64,000 nucleotides of DNA from JAAYRQ01 sp035647235 (GTDB lineage: Bacteria > Bacillota > Syntrophomonadia > Syntrophomonadales > Syntrophomonadaceae): contig CAZEPV010000001.1 in the NCBI GenBank assembly GCA_964514235.1, forward strand, positions 132,180 through 196,179. Direction: 5' to 3'. Shown here in pieces: positions 31,939-41,157 of this stretch. Below the pieces are notes generated by a model. It had not been told where the DNA came from. It saw only the letters and a program-made list of their open reading frames with translations, and ran no database searches. The translations under genes and the position numbers were made by a program. Each line of letters begins with the position of its first letter. Position 1 is the first letter of the stretch.

Positions 31939-34049
31939 GTTCTAAAAAAATAACTATAGCTTTGGCTGGTAATCCTAACTCTGGCAAGACTACTCTTTTT
32001 AACATTTTAACTGGATCGCGCCAACACGTGGGTAATTACCCTGGTGTTACTGTGGAAAGAAAAGAAGGTCGCATTAGATATAATGGTTATGACATTAAGG
32101 TAATAGATTTACCAGGTACTTATGGCTTAACTGCCTATTCACCTGACGAATTGGTGGCCAGAAATGTCCTGATTGAAGAGAAACTCGACCTGGTTATTAA
32201 TGTCATAGATGCTTCTAATATAGAGCGTAACTTGTATTTAACTATGCAGCTTAAGGAAATGGAAGTACCTATGGTATTAGCTGCCAATATGGCAGATTAT
32301 GCGGAAGCAAATGGGATTCATATTAATTATAAATTATTAGGCAAATTAATCGGTATACCTGTCGTGCGTTTAGTCGCTACTAAGGGTGAAGGGATTGATG
32401 AGCTGCTCAAATTAGTAACTGCTGATGTGAAAAAATCTAATTTGGCTAAGGCGGTAAGATACAATTTTGAGATTGAGGGTGCCATATCCAGAATCGAAAA
32501 TTATCTTAAGCCCTATCAAGAAGATTCTACTGGTTTTTTTAAAAATCGAAATAGCTTGGCTAAATATCCAAGTAGATGGTTGGCCATAAAAATATTAGAA
32601 AACGATAAGGAAATTATAAATAAAGTTAAATCTGTACCCAAGACTAAAAACTTACTACAAGAAGTTAAAAAGGAACAGGAATACCTACAGAATAATGCTG
32701 GGGATGATTTGGAGAATTTAATTGCTGAAGGCAGGTATGCCTATATAAGGGGAGCCTGTGAAGAAGCAGTAAAGGTAGTGAAAATGAACCGGGTTTCCAC
32801 TACTGAAAGGATAGACCGCATACTTTTGAATCGTGTTATTGGGTTACCCATATTCCTGCTAGTTATGTGGGCCTTGTTCCAACTTACTTTTGCTTTGGGT
32901 AACCCTATTGTAGAATGGTTAGAAGATTTGGTAGCTGTAGCGAGTGTGTCGGTGGGCAATGCCCTTCCCGAAGGCTTATTGAATTCCTTGCTTGCTGATG
33001 GGATAATCGGTGGTGTAGGTGGGGTACTAGTATTCCTGCCAGTAATACTATTATTGTTTTTGGGGATTGCTATTCTTGAAGCTAGTGGCTATATGTCGCG
33101 GGCCGCTTTTTTGATGGACAAGATTATGCATAAGGTCGGTTTACACGGTAAATCTTTTGTACCAATGTTAATTGGCTTTGGTTGTAGCATCCCAGCTATA
33201 ATGGCTACTAGAACCCTAGAAAATCCTAAAGATAGGTTAGTTACCACCTTAGTTACACCTTTAATGAGTTGTGGAGCTAAATTACCTGTTTATACTCTAT
33301 TGATTGCAGCTTTTTTCCCTAATGAAGTAGCTGGGAATATTTTATTTTCTATCTATTTAATCGGAATTGTATTAGCCTTAGTCATGGCTAAAGTCTTTCG
33401 GACCATATTAGTTCCAGGTGACTCAGAACCTTTTGTTATGGAATTGCCGGTCTATAGGATGCCTAAGGTTAAAAGTGTACTAATTCAAATGTGGGAAAGA
33501 GCTTGGTTATATGTAAGAAAAGCTGGTACCATTATTCTAGCTTTCTCGATTGTAATATGGTTCTTGTTTACCTTCCCTATGGTTGATAACCAGGGGATAC
33601 CATATGCCCACGCTACTGAGCAAATGGAAAATAGTTATGCTGGCCGCTTAGGAAAGACTATTGAACCAGTAATTGCCCCCATCGGTTTTGAATGGAAAAC
33701 GGGCGTAGCTTTAGTAGCTGGATTTGCGGCTAAGGAAATTGTAGTTAGTACACTAGGAACTCTTTATAGTATGAGCGATACTGATAGCCTCTTAGAAGGA
33801 GAGGAGAAGCAGATAAAAAGTTTTGCCCAATTAACTAGGGAACAATCTGGTTTTACTCCTTTGACGGCTTATATCTTAATGTTATTTACCCTAATCTATG
33901 TTCCTTGTATGGCTACTATAGCGGTAATAAAAAATGAAACTAATAGTTGGCGTTGGCCAATGTTCACCATAGCCTACACCGTAAGTTTGGCTTGGTTAGT
34001 ATGCTTTGTAGTATACCAAAGCGGTTTATGGTTAGGAATTGGGATATAA
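31935..34049 (+). CDS. feoB: ferrous iron transport protein FeoB (full length)
   Basis: This is the complete 704-residue Fe(II) transporter. The G domain has GNPNSGKTTLFN (G1), QHVGNYPGVTVE (G2), DLPGTY (G3), ANMADY (G4) and ATKGEG (G5). A helical spacer follows, then two Gate domains and FeoB_C with about eight helices. The core motif GFGCSIPAIMATRTLENP and SCGAKLPVYTLL is the canonical type. The GRYAYIRGACEEAV linker segment is intact, unlike the split copy at 16891-18994. It is expected in the cytoplasmic membrane under Fur control. A terminator follows. Confidence 0.96.
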   Translation: MSSKKITIALAGNPNSGKTTLFNILTGSRQHVGNYPGVTVERKEGRIRYNGYDIKVIDLPGTYGLTAYSPDELVARNVLIEEKLDLVINVIDASNIERNLYLTMQLKEMEVPMVLAANMADYAEANGIHINYKLLGKLIGIPVVRLVATKGEGIDELLKLVTADVKKSNLAKAVRYNFEIEGAISRIENYLKPYQEDSTGFFKNRNSLAKYPSRWLAIKILENDKEIINKVKSVPKTKNLLQEVKKEQEYLQNNAGDDLENLIAEGRYAYIRGACEEAVKVVKMNRVSTTERIDRILLNRVIGLPIFLLVMWALFQLTFALGNPIVEWLEDLVAVASVSVGNALPEGLLNSLLADGIIGGVGGVLVFLPVILLLFLGIAILEASGYMSRAAFLMDKIMHKVGLHGKSFVPMLIGFGCSIPAIMATRTLENPKDRLVTTLVTPLMSCGAKLPVYTLLIAAFFPNEVAGNILFSIYLIGIVLALVMAKVFRTILVPGDSEPFVMELPVYRMPKVKSVLIQMWERAWLYVRKAGTIILAFSIVIWFLFTFPMVDNQGIPYAHATEQMENSYAGRLGKTIEPVIAPIGFEWKTGVALVAGFAAKEIVVSTLGTLYSMSDTDSLLEGEEKQIKSFAQLTREQSGFTPLTAYILMLFTLIYVPCMATIAVIKNETNSWRWPMFTIAYTVSLAWLVCFVVYQSGLWLGIGI

Positions 34050-34055
34050 ATAAGT

Positions 34056-34089
34056 AACTGCCCTAAGTAAAAAATTGGGGCAGTTTTTT
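34056..34089 (+). terminator. terminator of the second feo operon
   Basis: AACTGCCC (34056-34063) pairs with GGGCAGTT (34078-34085) and is followed by T's. Confidence 0.85.
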
Positions 34090-34178
34090 TTACTCAATAT
34101 TACCCCACAGCGATTAGTGTTATAATATTACTTATATAATTATTAGGATGGGGAATATCAAGGAAGGTGGATGAAATT

Positions 34179-34982
34179 ATGATTAAAAATTGGGAATCAT
34201 GTATCCTGGAGGTTAAAAAGAATGGTGTAGCTATTCTAACTTTTAATCGGCCTGAACAACTTAATGCAGTTAATAAACAGCTTACTATGGATGTGCCTGA
34301 AGCCTGTGCCGAGGTAGTTAAAAATGATGATATTCAGGTTTTAATAGTAACTGGGGCAGGTCCAGGGTGGTCAGCAGGTGGGGATATTTCAGTTTTGGCC
34401 GCTATGGATAGTCCAGAAAAGGCTAAATTGACCTATGATTGGTCAACTAAAATAGTGAAAGCTATTTATGAAATCGAAAAACCAGTTATTGCTGCTATTA
34501 ATGGTCCCGTCGCAGGTGCTTCGGTGGCGACTATGATGGCTTGTGACCTGGTCATAGCAGCAGACACAGCTAAATTTGGTTTCAATTTTATAAATATAGC
34601 CTTTACCCCAGATAGTGGAGCTTCATATTTCTTAACGCAAAAGTTGGGTTACCATAAAGCATTAGAAATTTTGTGGTTTGGTAAAATACTGGATAGTGCA
34701 GCAGCTTTAGAGCTAGGCTTGGTAAATAAAGTAGTAGCTAAGGATGATGTTTTAGCTGAAGCTGAAAAATGGGCAGAAAGGCTTTTAAAGGCCCCTTTAT
34801 ATACAGTCTGGATGGACAAAAAATTAGTTAGGGCCGCCCTCAAAAATGATTTTTATGAACAAGCAGAATTAGAAAGTCTTAACCAAGTATTGGCCTGGGC
34901 TTCAGACGATTTTAAGGAAGGAACTATGTCCTTTGTAGAGAAGCGTAAACCTAACTTTACTGGCAAAGTAATTTATGAGTAA
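34179..34982 (+). CDS. crotonase-family protein, PaaG-like isomerase type
   Basis: This is a 267-residue crotonase. The oxyanion-hole segment is GPGWSAGGDISVLAA. At the two usual catalytic glutamates this protein has no Glu: GPVAGASVATMMACD and FGFNFINIAFTPDSGASYFL. The latter pattern (FINIAFTPDSGASYFL) is that of PaaG/YfcX-type isomerases, which use another acid. A hydratase is therefore unlikely; isomerisation of an unsaturated acyl-CoA is the best guess. I chose ATG 34179, 8 bases after GGAAGGTGG, over the GTG at 34167. Single gene with its own terminator. Confidence 0.82.
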   Translation: MIKNWESCILEVKKNGVAILTFNRPEQLNAVNKQLTMDVPEACAEVVKNDDIQVLIVTGAGPGWSAGGDISVLAAMDSPEKAKLTYDWSTKIVKAIYEIEKPVIAAINGPVAGASVATMMACDLVIAADTAKFGFNFINIAFTPDSGASYFLTQKLGYHKALEILWFGKILDSAAALELGLVNKVVAKDDVLAEAEKWAERLLKAPLYTVWMDKKLVRAALKNDFYEQAELESLNQVLAWASDDFKEGTMSFVEKRKPNFTGKVIYE

Positions 34983-35020
34983 TTTAGGCCTTTAGACTAC
35001 TAGCTTAAGTAGATATATTT

Positions 35021-35062
35021 AAAAAATCACACTTGCATGGTAGCTGGCAGGTGTGATTTTTT
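35021..35062 (+). terminator. terminator after the PaaG-like gene
   Basis: AAAAAATCACACTTGC pairs with GCAGGTGTGATTTTTT (one G-T pair), a long stem with its own A and T tracts. Confidence 0.85.
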
Positions 35063-35143
35063 GTAAATTAAGGACTTTTACTATTGTTTACCTCCATCTT
35101 TTCACCTATTATTTAAGTAATCTATTATAAAGGGGGAAAAAAT

Positions 35144-37765
35144 ATGGCAGTATTAAACATCAAAGATGATGTCTATTGGGTTGGGGTACAAGATCCTGAT
35201 TTAAGAATATTCGACATTATTATGGAAACGAAATTTGGAACTAGTTATAATGCTTATCTTATAAAAGGTAGTGAAAAAACAGTTTTAATCGAGGCGGTAA
35301 AGGAAAACTTTTTCGATGAGTATATTAAAAATTTAGAAGAGGTAGTCAATTTAAGCGAAATTGATTATCTTATTATGAACCATACGGAACCTGATCATGC
35401 TGGTTCGGTAAAGAAATTATTAGAGAAAATTCCTAGTTTAACAGTAGTAGGAAGTGCTACTGCATTAAAGTTTTTGGAGGAAATAGCCAATACCACCTTT
35501 AATTCTATAGCAGTAGATGAAGGGGACACCCTTGATTTAGGAAATAAGACCTTAGAATTCCTAAGTGTTCCTTTTTTACATTGGCCTGATACGCAATATA
35601 CCTACCTAAAAGAGGATAAAATCCTATTTTCTTGTGATTCTTTTGGGGCTCATTATGCGGATGACAGGGTATTTAACGATTTAATCGAGGGCGATTTTGA
35701 AGAAGCCTATAAGTATTATTTTGATATGATAATGGGACCATTTAAAAAGTACATTTTAGAAGCCCTAGATAAAATTGCACCCTTGGATATTGATATTATC
35801 TGTCCTGGACATGGACCAGTTTTAAGGACTAATCTTTCCTACTATATTGACCTTTATGAAACTTGGGCCAAGGAAGGCCTACCTAAGCAAAAGGAAGTGC
35901 AAGAAGTAGTTATTGCTTATGTAAGTGCTTATGGTTATACCGAAATGTTGGCTGAAAGTCTAAAGGAAGGCCTGGAGACGGTGGGCACTTTCGATATTAA
36001 GGTCTTTGATTTAGTTTATGACCATGTGGCAGATGTCGTGGCAGCTATTGATGAAGCTGATGGCTTATTAGTCGGTTCCCCAACTATAAATGGGGATGCT
36101 TTACCACCAATTTGGCAATTATTAATCAGCTTATCACCTATAGTCCACGCAGAAAAGGTGGCTTTAGCCTTTGGTGCCTATGGTTGGAGCGGGGAGGCTG
36201 TACCAGCTATAGAAAACCGCTTAAATGCCCTAAGAATGGAAACCATGCCTGGATTTAGGGTTAATTTTAAGCCTTCAGACAGGGATCTGGAGGATGCTTT
36301 TACTCTAGGTATGGATATGGGTAGAAAAATCTTAGCCAAAGCTCTAGATGCTGATAAAACAAAATGGAAATGTGTAGTATGTGGATATATTCATGAGGGG
36401 GCTGAACCCCCCAATATTTGCCCAGCTTGCGGGGTTGGCAGAGAAAACTTCGAGAAACTAGATTTGGAAGATGAATATGTAAATGATAGTAATAATGAAT
36501 ATGTAATTGTCGGGGGAGGCATCGCAGCTTTATCAGCGGCGGAAAATATACGCTTAAGAGACACTACGGGAAAAATTACCTTGATTACCGAGGAAAAGTA
36601 TCGTCCTTATTATAGGCCAATCTTATCTGATTTCCTAAGTGAAGAATTAAGTGATGATAGGCTTTATGTACGTCCTACTGAGTGGTATGAAGAAAATAAT
36701 ATTACTTTAGTTACAGATTGCAGGGTAACTAGCATTGATACTAAGGCGAAAAAACTGGTTGCAGAAGAAAACCAAGAATTTACCTATGATAAACTGATTA
36801 TAGCTACAGGGGCTAGGAGTAATATACCGCCAATTCCTGGGGCAGACCTAGATGGGGTTTATAGTCTAAGAAGTTTAGATGATGCTAAAGAACTTAAAAA
36901 GGTCTTTAAGCAGACTAAAAAAGCTCTAGTAATTGGTGGGGGAGTCCTAGGCCTAGAGGCTGTATGGGAAATGCTCAGCTTAGGTATTGAGGTAACCGTA
37001 GTTGAATTTAGTGATCGTATAATGCCTAGACAGTTAGATATAGATTTTTCGAAAAAATTGCAGGATTTAATGGTAGCTAAAGGGGTTAAACTACATTTAG
37101 GAGTGGCAACTGATGAAATCTTAGGTGATGGTAAAGCTACAGAAGTTAAGCTGAGTGATGGAACCGTACTTGTTACGGAACTAGTATTGCTTTCTACTGG
37201 AGTAAAACCTAATTGTGAATTAGCTGAAGCCGCAGGCATAGAAGTAAAACAAGGTATCATTGTTGACGAAAGAATGAGAACTAATGTAAATGACGTTTTT
37301 GCCATAGGTGATGTAGCTCAATTTGGTGAAAGAGTCATCGGCTTGTGGCCTATTTCAATGGAAATGGGCAAGATTGTCGGTTCTACGGTAACAGGTGATT
37401 GGTTAGAATATAAACAACCTCTCCTTAGTACCCTACTAAAAGCTTTTGATACCGATATTTTTTCCGTTGGCGAAGTTAATTGGGCAGATGGTGAATGTAG
37501 AATTGTTGAAGTAAGTGATCCCAAGAATAATTACTACAAGAAAAGTTTTATTAAAGATGGGGTCTTAAAGGGTGAAATAATCATGGGGCAAGATGTGGAT
37601 ACACGGGAAACCCTGCATGGATTAGGACGGGATGAATCTGGGGAGAAACAATATAATAAGTGGATATGCCGAGTATGTAATTATGTGCATGAAGGTCCAG
37701 AACCTCCAGATGTATGTCCAGTATGCGGGGCGCCCAAGGATGCCTTTGATCCAGTAGAAGATTAA
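35144..37765 (+). CDS. flavodiiron protein fused to rubredoxin, NAD(P)H:rubredoxin reductase and a second rubredoxin
   Basis: This is an 873-residue soluble O2/NO reductase in one chain. Residues 1-250: beta-lactamase-like diiron domain with HTEPDH, LHWPDT, CDSFGAHY and CPGHGP ligands. About 255-400: flavodoxin-like FMN domain (AYVSAYGYTEMLAESL). About 406-440: short rubredoxin CVVCGYIHEGAEPPNICPAC. About 452-830: FAD/NAD reductase (VIVGGGIAALSAAENI, IATGARSNIPPIPG, FAIGDVAQ). About 840-873: second short rubredoxin (CRVCNYVHEG ... CPVCG). Electrons would pass NAD(P)H to FAD to rubredoxin to FMN to diiron. It resembles the multidomain class F enzymes described from clostridia, with an additional C-terminal rubredoxin. 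Single gene; AAGGGGGA precedes ATG. Confidence 0.93.
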   Translation: MAVLNIKDDVYWVGVQDPDLRIFDIIMETKFGTSYNAYLIKGSEKTVLIEAVKENFFDEYIKNLEEVVNLSEIDYLIMNHTEPDHAGSVKKLLEKIPSLTVVGSATALKFLEEIANTTFNSIAVDEGDTLDLGNKTLEFLSVPFLHWPDTQYTYLKEDKILFSCDSFGAHYADDRVFNDLIEGDFEEAYKYYFDMIMGPFKKYILEALDKIAPLDIDIICPGHGPVLRTNLSYYIDLYETWAKEGLPKQKEVQEVVIAYVSAYGYTEMLAESLKEGLETVGTFDIKVFDLVYDHVADVVAAIDEADGLLVGSPTINGDALPPIWQLLISLSPIVHAEKVALAFGAYGWSGEAVPAIENRLNALRMETMPGFRVNFKPSDRDLEDAFTLGMDMGRKILAKALDADKTKWKCVVCGYIHEGAEPPNICPACGVGRENFEKLDLEDEYVNDSNNEYVIVGGGIAALSAAENIRLRDTTGKITLITEEKYRPYYRPILSDFLSEELSDDRLYVRPTEWYEENNITLVTDCRVTSIDTKAKKLVAEENQEFTYDKLIIATGARSNIPPIPGADLDGVYSLRSLDDAKELKKVFKQTKKALVIGGGVLGLEAVWEMLSLGIEVTVVEFSDRIMPRQLDIDFSKKLQDLMVAKGVKLHLGVATDEILGDGKATEVKLSDGTVLVTELVLLSTGVKPNCELAEAAGIEVKQGIIVDERMRTNVNDVFAIGDVAQFGERVIGLWPISMEMGKIVGSTVTGDWLEYKQPLLSTLLKAFDTDIFSVGEVNWADGECRIVEVSDPKNNYYKKSFIKDGVLKGEIIMGQDVDTRETLHGLGRDESGEKQYNKWICRVCNYVHEGPEPPDVCPVCGAPKDAFDPVED

Positions 37766-37807
37766 ATTTGACTTCATAGCGGATTTTAAAAATTAAAGGT
37801 CATGACT

Positions 37808-37850
37808 AATTATCCCGTACCACTACTCGGTGATACGGGATAATTTTAAT
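37808..37850 (+). terminator. terminator after the flavodiiron fusion gene
   Basis: A 12-bp perfect stem (37808-37819 with 37834-37845) is followed by TTAAT. The T run is short but the stem is strong. Confidence 0.7.
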
Positions 37851-37883
37851 TGAAGAAATGCAAATTTCAAAGGGGTCTTAATA

Positions 37884-38654
37884 ATGATATTACTTATGGT
37901 CTTGACGGGGGTAATAGCGGGGATACTAAGTGCTATTTTAGGTATCGGTGGCGGGATAATAATGTTACCTGCCATTCAATTAGTATTAAAATTTGATCCA
38001 GCTACTGCTGTGGCAACCACCCTTTTAGCTGTGGCCTTAACTGCTTTTTCAGGAGCTTTGGGGCATTATCGTAATGGGGTAGTGAATTTAAGAAATGCTA
38101 TGTTTATAGGCCTCGGTGGAGTAATAGGAATTATAAATGGTTCCTATATTTTTGCGGCTTATTTAACTAAAGATACTGATTTGATACAGCTTTTACTCGG
38201 TATATTGTTCTTAATAATGGCTTTCAGAATGTTAAAAGATTTATACCAGGAACTAACTGAGGCAGAAGTAAAAGCTAAAGAGCCTAAATCTTCTTCTCCT
38301 ATATGGCTTATAGTTTTGGGCATTATAGTAGGTATCTTAGCAGGAATGCTAGGGGTAGGCGGTGGGTTTTTAATGGTGCCAGCCATGATGTGGTTATTCG
38401 GTGCTGAACCCCTTGAAGCTGTAGGGACTACATTACTAGCCATGTTACCTATTACCTTAATCGGGGCATTTATAAAGATAGGACAAGGATTTGTCAATCT
38501 AAATGCAGGTTTAATTATTGGCATTGGGAGTATATTCGGTGCCCAACTAGGTGTATGGGTTTCTACCCATATAAAGGCCTATATTTTCAAAATCCTTTTC
38601 GTTATAATTTTCTTTTACTTTGCTATTTCCTACCTATGGGCACTTGTGCCTTAG
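37884..38654 (+). CDS. sulfite exporter TauE/SafE family membrane protein
   Basis: This is a 256-residue integral membrane protein with about eight helices in two repeats. Each repeat begins with a glycine-rich motif: AGILSAILGIGGGIIMLPAI (about 11-30) and AGMLGVGGGFLMVPAMMWLF (about 154). The family moves anions or sulfur compounds such as sulfite or sulfoacetate; the substrate is unknown. A short AAGGGG precedes ATG. Confidence 0.88.
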   Translation: MILLMVLTGVIAGILSAILGIGGGIIMLPAIQLVLKFDPATAVATTLLAVALTAFSGALGHYRNGVVNLRNAMFIGLGGVIGIINGSYIFAAYLTKDTDLIQLLLGILFLIMAFRMLKDLYQELTEAEVKAKEPKSSSPIWLIVLGIIVGILAGMLGVGGGFLMVPAMMWLFGAEPLEAVGTTLLAMLPITLIGAFIKIGQGFVNLNAGLIIGIGSIFGAQLGVWVSTHIKAYIFKILFVIIFFYFAISYLWALVP

Positions 38655-38720
38655 GTCACTATTAAGTAAAGTAAGATAAAATACGATACTATAAGTATAA
38701 GAAGCTCTAGGGTGGTATTA

Positions 38721-40484
38721 ATGGATAATCTAGCAAAATTACAGGATAATATAAGAAATAATTTTAAATTATGGATGGTACTCTGGTTTCTTTTACTTAT
38801 GAATATTTATACTTTTATAAGTTTGAAGCAAGGTTTTTCCTGGGCATGGACTATCTTTTTTATTACCTTAGCCTTGCTAGGCTTAGGGCTACTAAAAGTG
38901 GTGTCACGTGATGAAGTCCCAGAATTAATTACCTTGCCAGAGCTTAAAGCGAGCATCTCTAATTTAATGCAGGAAATCACTCCTTTATGTGATGCGATTT
39001 TTGTGCGGGAAACTAACCAAGCGATTAATCCAGTACTAGAGGACCTAGAAAAGGAATTTTCTAAAGGCTTAGTTTGGTTATGGGAGAATATTGATGATTT
39101 TATAGCGGATCTTACTTATAGCATTGAGGATCATGATTCGGTTCTACATCTTTTTTCCACCTTGACTACCGAAAAATCTGCTTCTATAGAAAGTTTAGAA
39201 AGTAGCACCATGTATATCAGCGAGGTTATTTTGCAAGTTAAAGAAGCAAAAAAAGATGATTTTAATATGCTTTTAAAAAATCTTAATTCCCACCGAGATT
39301 CCATATTGGAGGACATGGAAAAAGAAAAAGAAATATTTTATCAGTACATTAACAATATTTTAATAGAACATAGCGAAAAAGAAGATGATTTTAATCCAGT
39401 GGAACATTTTGATACCTATAAACTGGGAGAACAATTTGCGGGCTTGGTAAATAAGTCTATACAAGAAAAAATAGAGGGATTTAACGATATAGCCATTGAG
39501 CATCTGGCGGAGTTCTCTTCAGATGTAGTGGGCAGAATGCAAAAAAATACAAGTAATTTATTAAATGCTTTCCGTGATAATCAGGCAGTCCTAGAAAGAC
39601 TTTTAAATGATTGTAAAGGGGAAAGTGACCTATTGTTGCGTCGTTTAGACGAATTACTAATAAAGAATAATGAATTACAAGAAAAAGCTAGCCAAATATT
39701 ATTGACTCTTGCTTGGCAGGATATATTAATCGAAAAGCGCTGGCAGGAAGTGAAGAACAAGCTATATCTAGTACGGGATATGGTGCAAAATAGTGTGGAA
39801 GCAGAAGTATTGGATTATATTAAGGAAGTAGTAGAGCGTGAAATACCTGGTATATCTTATAATGTTAGGCAGGCTGAAGGTACTATTTTTTATAAGGGTC
39901 TCCTGGATGCGGAATTAATATATCAAATATATGTAGGCCGGAAATTAACCGATATAATTGAAGATGGGGTCCATGTATTAATGCAATTTGTACGTCCTAT
40001 CGAAATGCTAGTCCACCACAATGTTAGATTAAATGAACAAGGTGTTCAAATGCGTAAAGGAATGCGTAAAGTGGCAAAATTAGGTGAATTTGACGACACT
40101 TTTGTTAAGGTAGAAAAATTATTAAAGGATGTAAGACCGCACATTTCACCGTACCTAGAAGGTATTTTCCCCCAGGAATTTTATGCTTTTTTGAACAGCC
40201 CCTATATAAAAAAGAAGCCAGAAAATACAGCTATGGCGGCCTGGTCTATATTTTTGAGTTTAACGGAAAAGGCAGAAAAGGATGAATTATATATTTTAGT
40301 CGGTCTTTTGTTAGTAGTAAATAAACTTAGAAATAAATATATCCACCCCCTCAAAAACACCTTAATAGATGTGGAGAATGATGCGGATATAGAAGTTATG
40401 AGGGACTGTGCCTATTATATAGCCAATTTAATTACCCATAATGAACTAAAAGGTATTACGAGTTTGAGTTATAAGTATAAATAA
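38721..40484 (+). CDS. large hypothetical membrane-anchored helical protein
   Basis: This 587-residue protein has two N-terminal transmembrane helices (WMVLWFLLLMNIYTFISL and WAWTIFFITLALLGLGLL) and a long cytoplasmic, helical, charged region. A segment LAWQDILIEKRWQEVKNK (about 340) recalls the (F/W)QDI-type helix of CheZ-like or MCP-associated proteins, but that is weak. The C-terminal 200 residues look globular (YLEGIFPQEFYAFLNSPYIK). No family is recognised. I chose ATG 38721, with GGGTGG nine bases before, over GTG 38712. A rhomboid protease gene follows at 37 bases, so the two may be one operon. Confidence 0.65.
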   Translation: MDNLAKLQDNIRNNFKLWMVLWFLLLMNIYTFISLKQGFSWAWTIFFITLALLGLGLLKVVSRDEVPELITLPELKASISNLMQEITPLCDAIFVRETNQAINPVLEDLEKEFSKGLVWLWENIDDFIADLTYSIEDHDSVLHLFSTLTTEKSASIESLESSTMYISEVILQVKEAKKDDFNMLLKNLNSHRDSILEDMEKEKEIFYQYINNILIEHSEKEDDFNPVEHFDTYKLGEQFAGLVNKSIQEKIEGFNDIAIEHLAEFSSDVVGRMQKNTSNLLNAFRDNQAVLERLLNDCKGESDLLLRRLDELLIKNNELQEKASQILLTLAWQDILIEKRWQEVKNKLYLVRDMVQNSVEAEVLDYIKEVVEREIPGISYNVRQAEGTIFYKGLLDAELIYQIYVGRKLTDIIEDGVHVLMQFVRPIEMLVHHNVRLNEQGVQMRKGMRKVAKLGEFDDTFVKVEKLLKDVRPHISPYLEGIFPQEFYAFLNSPYIKKKPENTAMAAWSIFLSLTEKAEKDELYILVGLLLVVNKLRNKYIHPLKNTLIDVENDADIEVMRDCAYYIANLITHNELKGITSLSYKYK

Positions 40485-40521
40485 AATACTATATAACTAA
40501 TAGCGAACAAGGGGTAATAGA

Positions 40522-41157
40522 ATGATACCTTTAAAGGATAATATCCGTAGTGAAAGCCCACCTATAATAACTATTTTGCTGATTTTTCTGAATGTGTATG
40601 TGTATTTCCAGCAAACATTCCTAGCTCCTATAGGGATGGAAGCATTATTTTTTGATTATGGTTTAGTTCCTGCGAATCTTACAAGTGGAAGATCTTTTAT
40701 GTCCTTATTCAGCTATATGTTTTTACATGGTTCACTTATGCACCTTATAGGTAATATGTGGATTCTATGGCTTTTTGGGGATAATGTAGAAGATAAAATG
40801 GGCAAAACAAACTTTCTTTTCTTTTACATCATTTGTGGTCTACTAGCCGGGCTTAGCCACTACATTTTCAATCCTTATTCATATATCCCGGTGGTTGGTG
40901 CATCTGGGGCAGTAGCAGGGGTTATGGGTGCCTATTTCTTAAAATTTAGGCATGCCAAAGTACTAACATTTGTGCCTCCCTTTTTCTTATTTAATTTACC
41001 AGCCTGGATTTATCTGGGCATTTGGGCTATAACACAAATAATGTGCGGAGCCCAAGACTTATTTACCCAAGGGGCTTGTGGGCAAATTGCCTTTTTCGCC
41101 CATATAGGTGGTTTCGTGGCTGGGATAGTATTATTGCGCTTATTTGTAAGCGATTAG
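40522..41157 (+). CDS. rhomboid family intramembrane serine protease
   Basis: This 211-residue protein has six predicted helices. The hallmark segments are MLFTHGSxxH-like (SYMFLHGSLMHLIGNMWILW, about 70), the catalytic Ser in GASGAVAGVMGAY (about 131) and the catalytic His in FFAHIGGFVAG (about 190). It would cleave membrane proteins within their transmembrane helices. The stop overlaps the convergent unknown gene by four bases. A possible substrate is the upstream membrane protein, but this is speculation. Confidence 0.92.
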   Translation: MIPLKDNIRSESPPIITILLIFLNVYVYFQQTFLAPIGMEALFFDYGLVPANLTSGRSFMSLFSYMFLHGSLMHLIGNMWILWLFGDNVEDKMGKTNFLFFYIICGLLAGLSHYIFNPYSYIPVVGASGAVAGVMGAYFLKFRHAKVLTFVPPFFLFNLPAWIYLGIWAITQIMCGAQDLFTQGACGQIAFFAHIGGFVAGIVLLRLFVSD

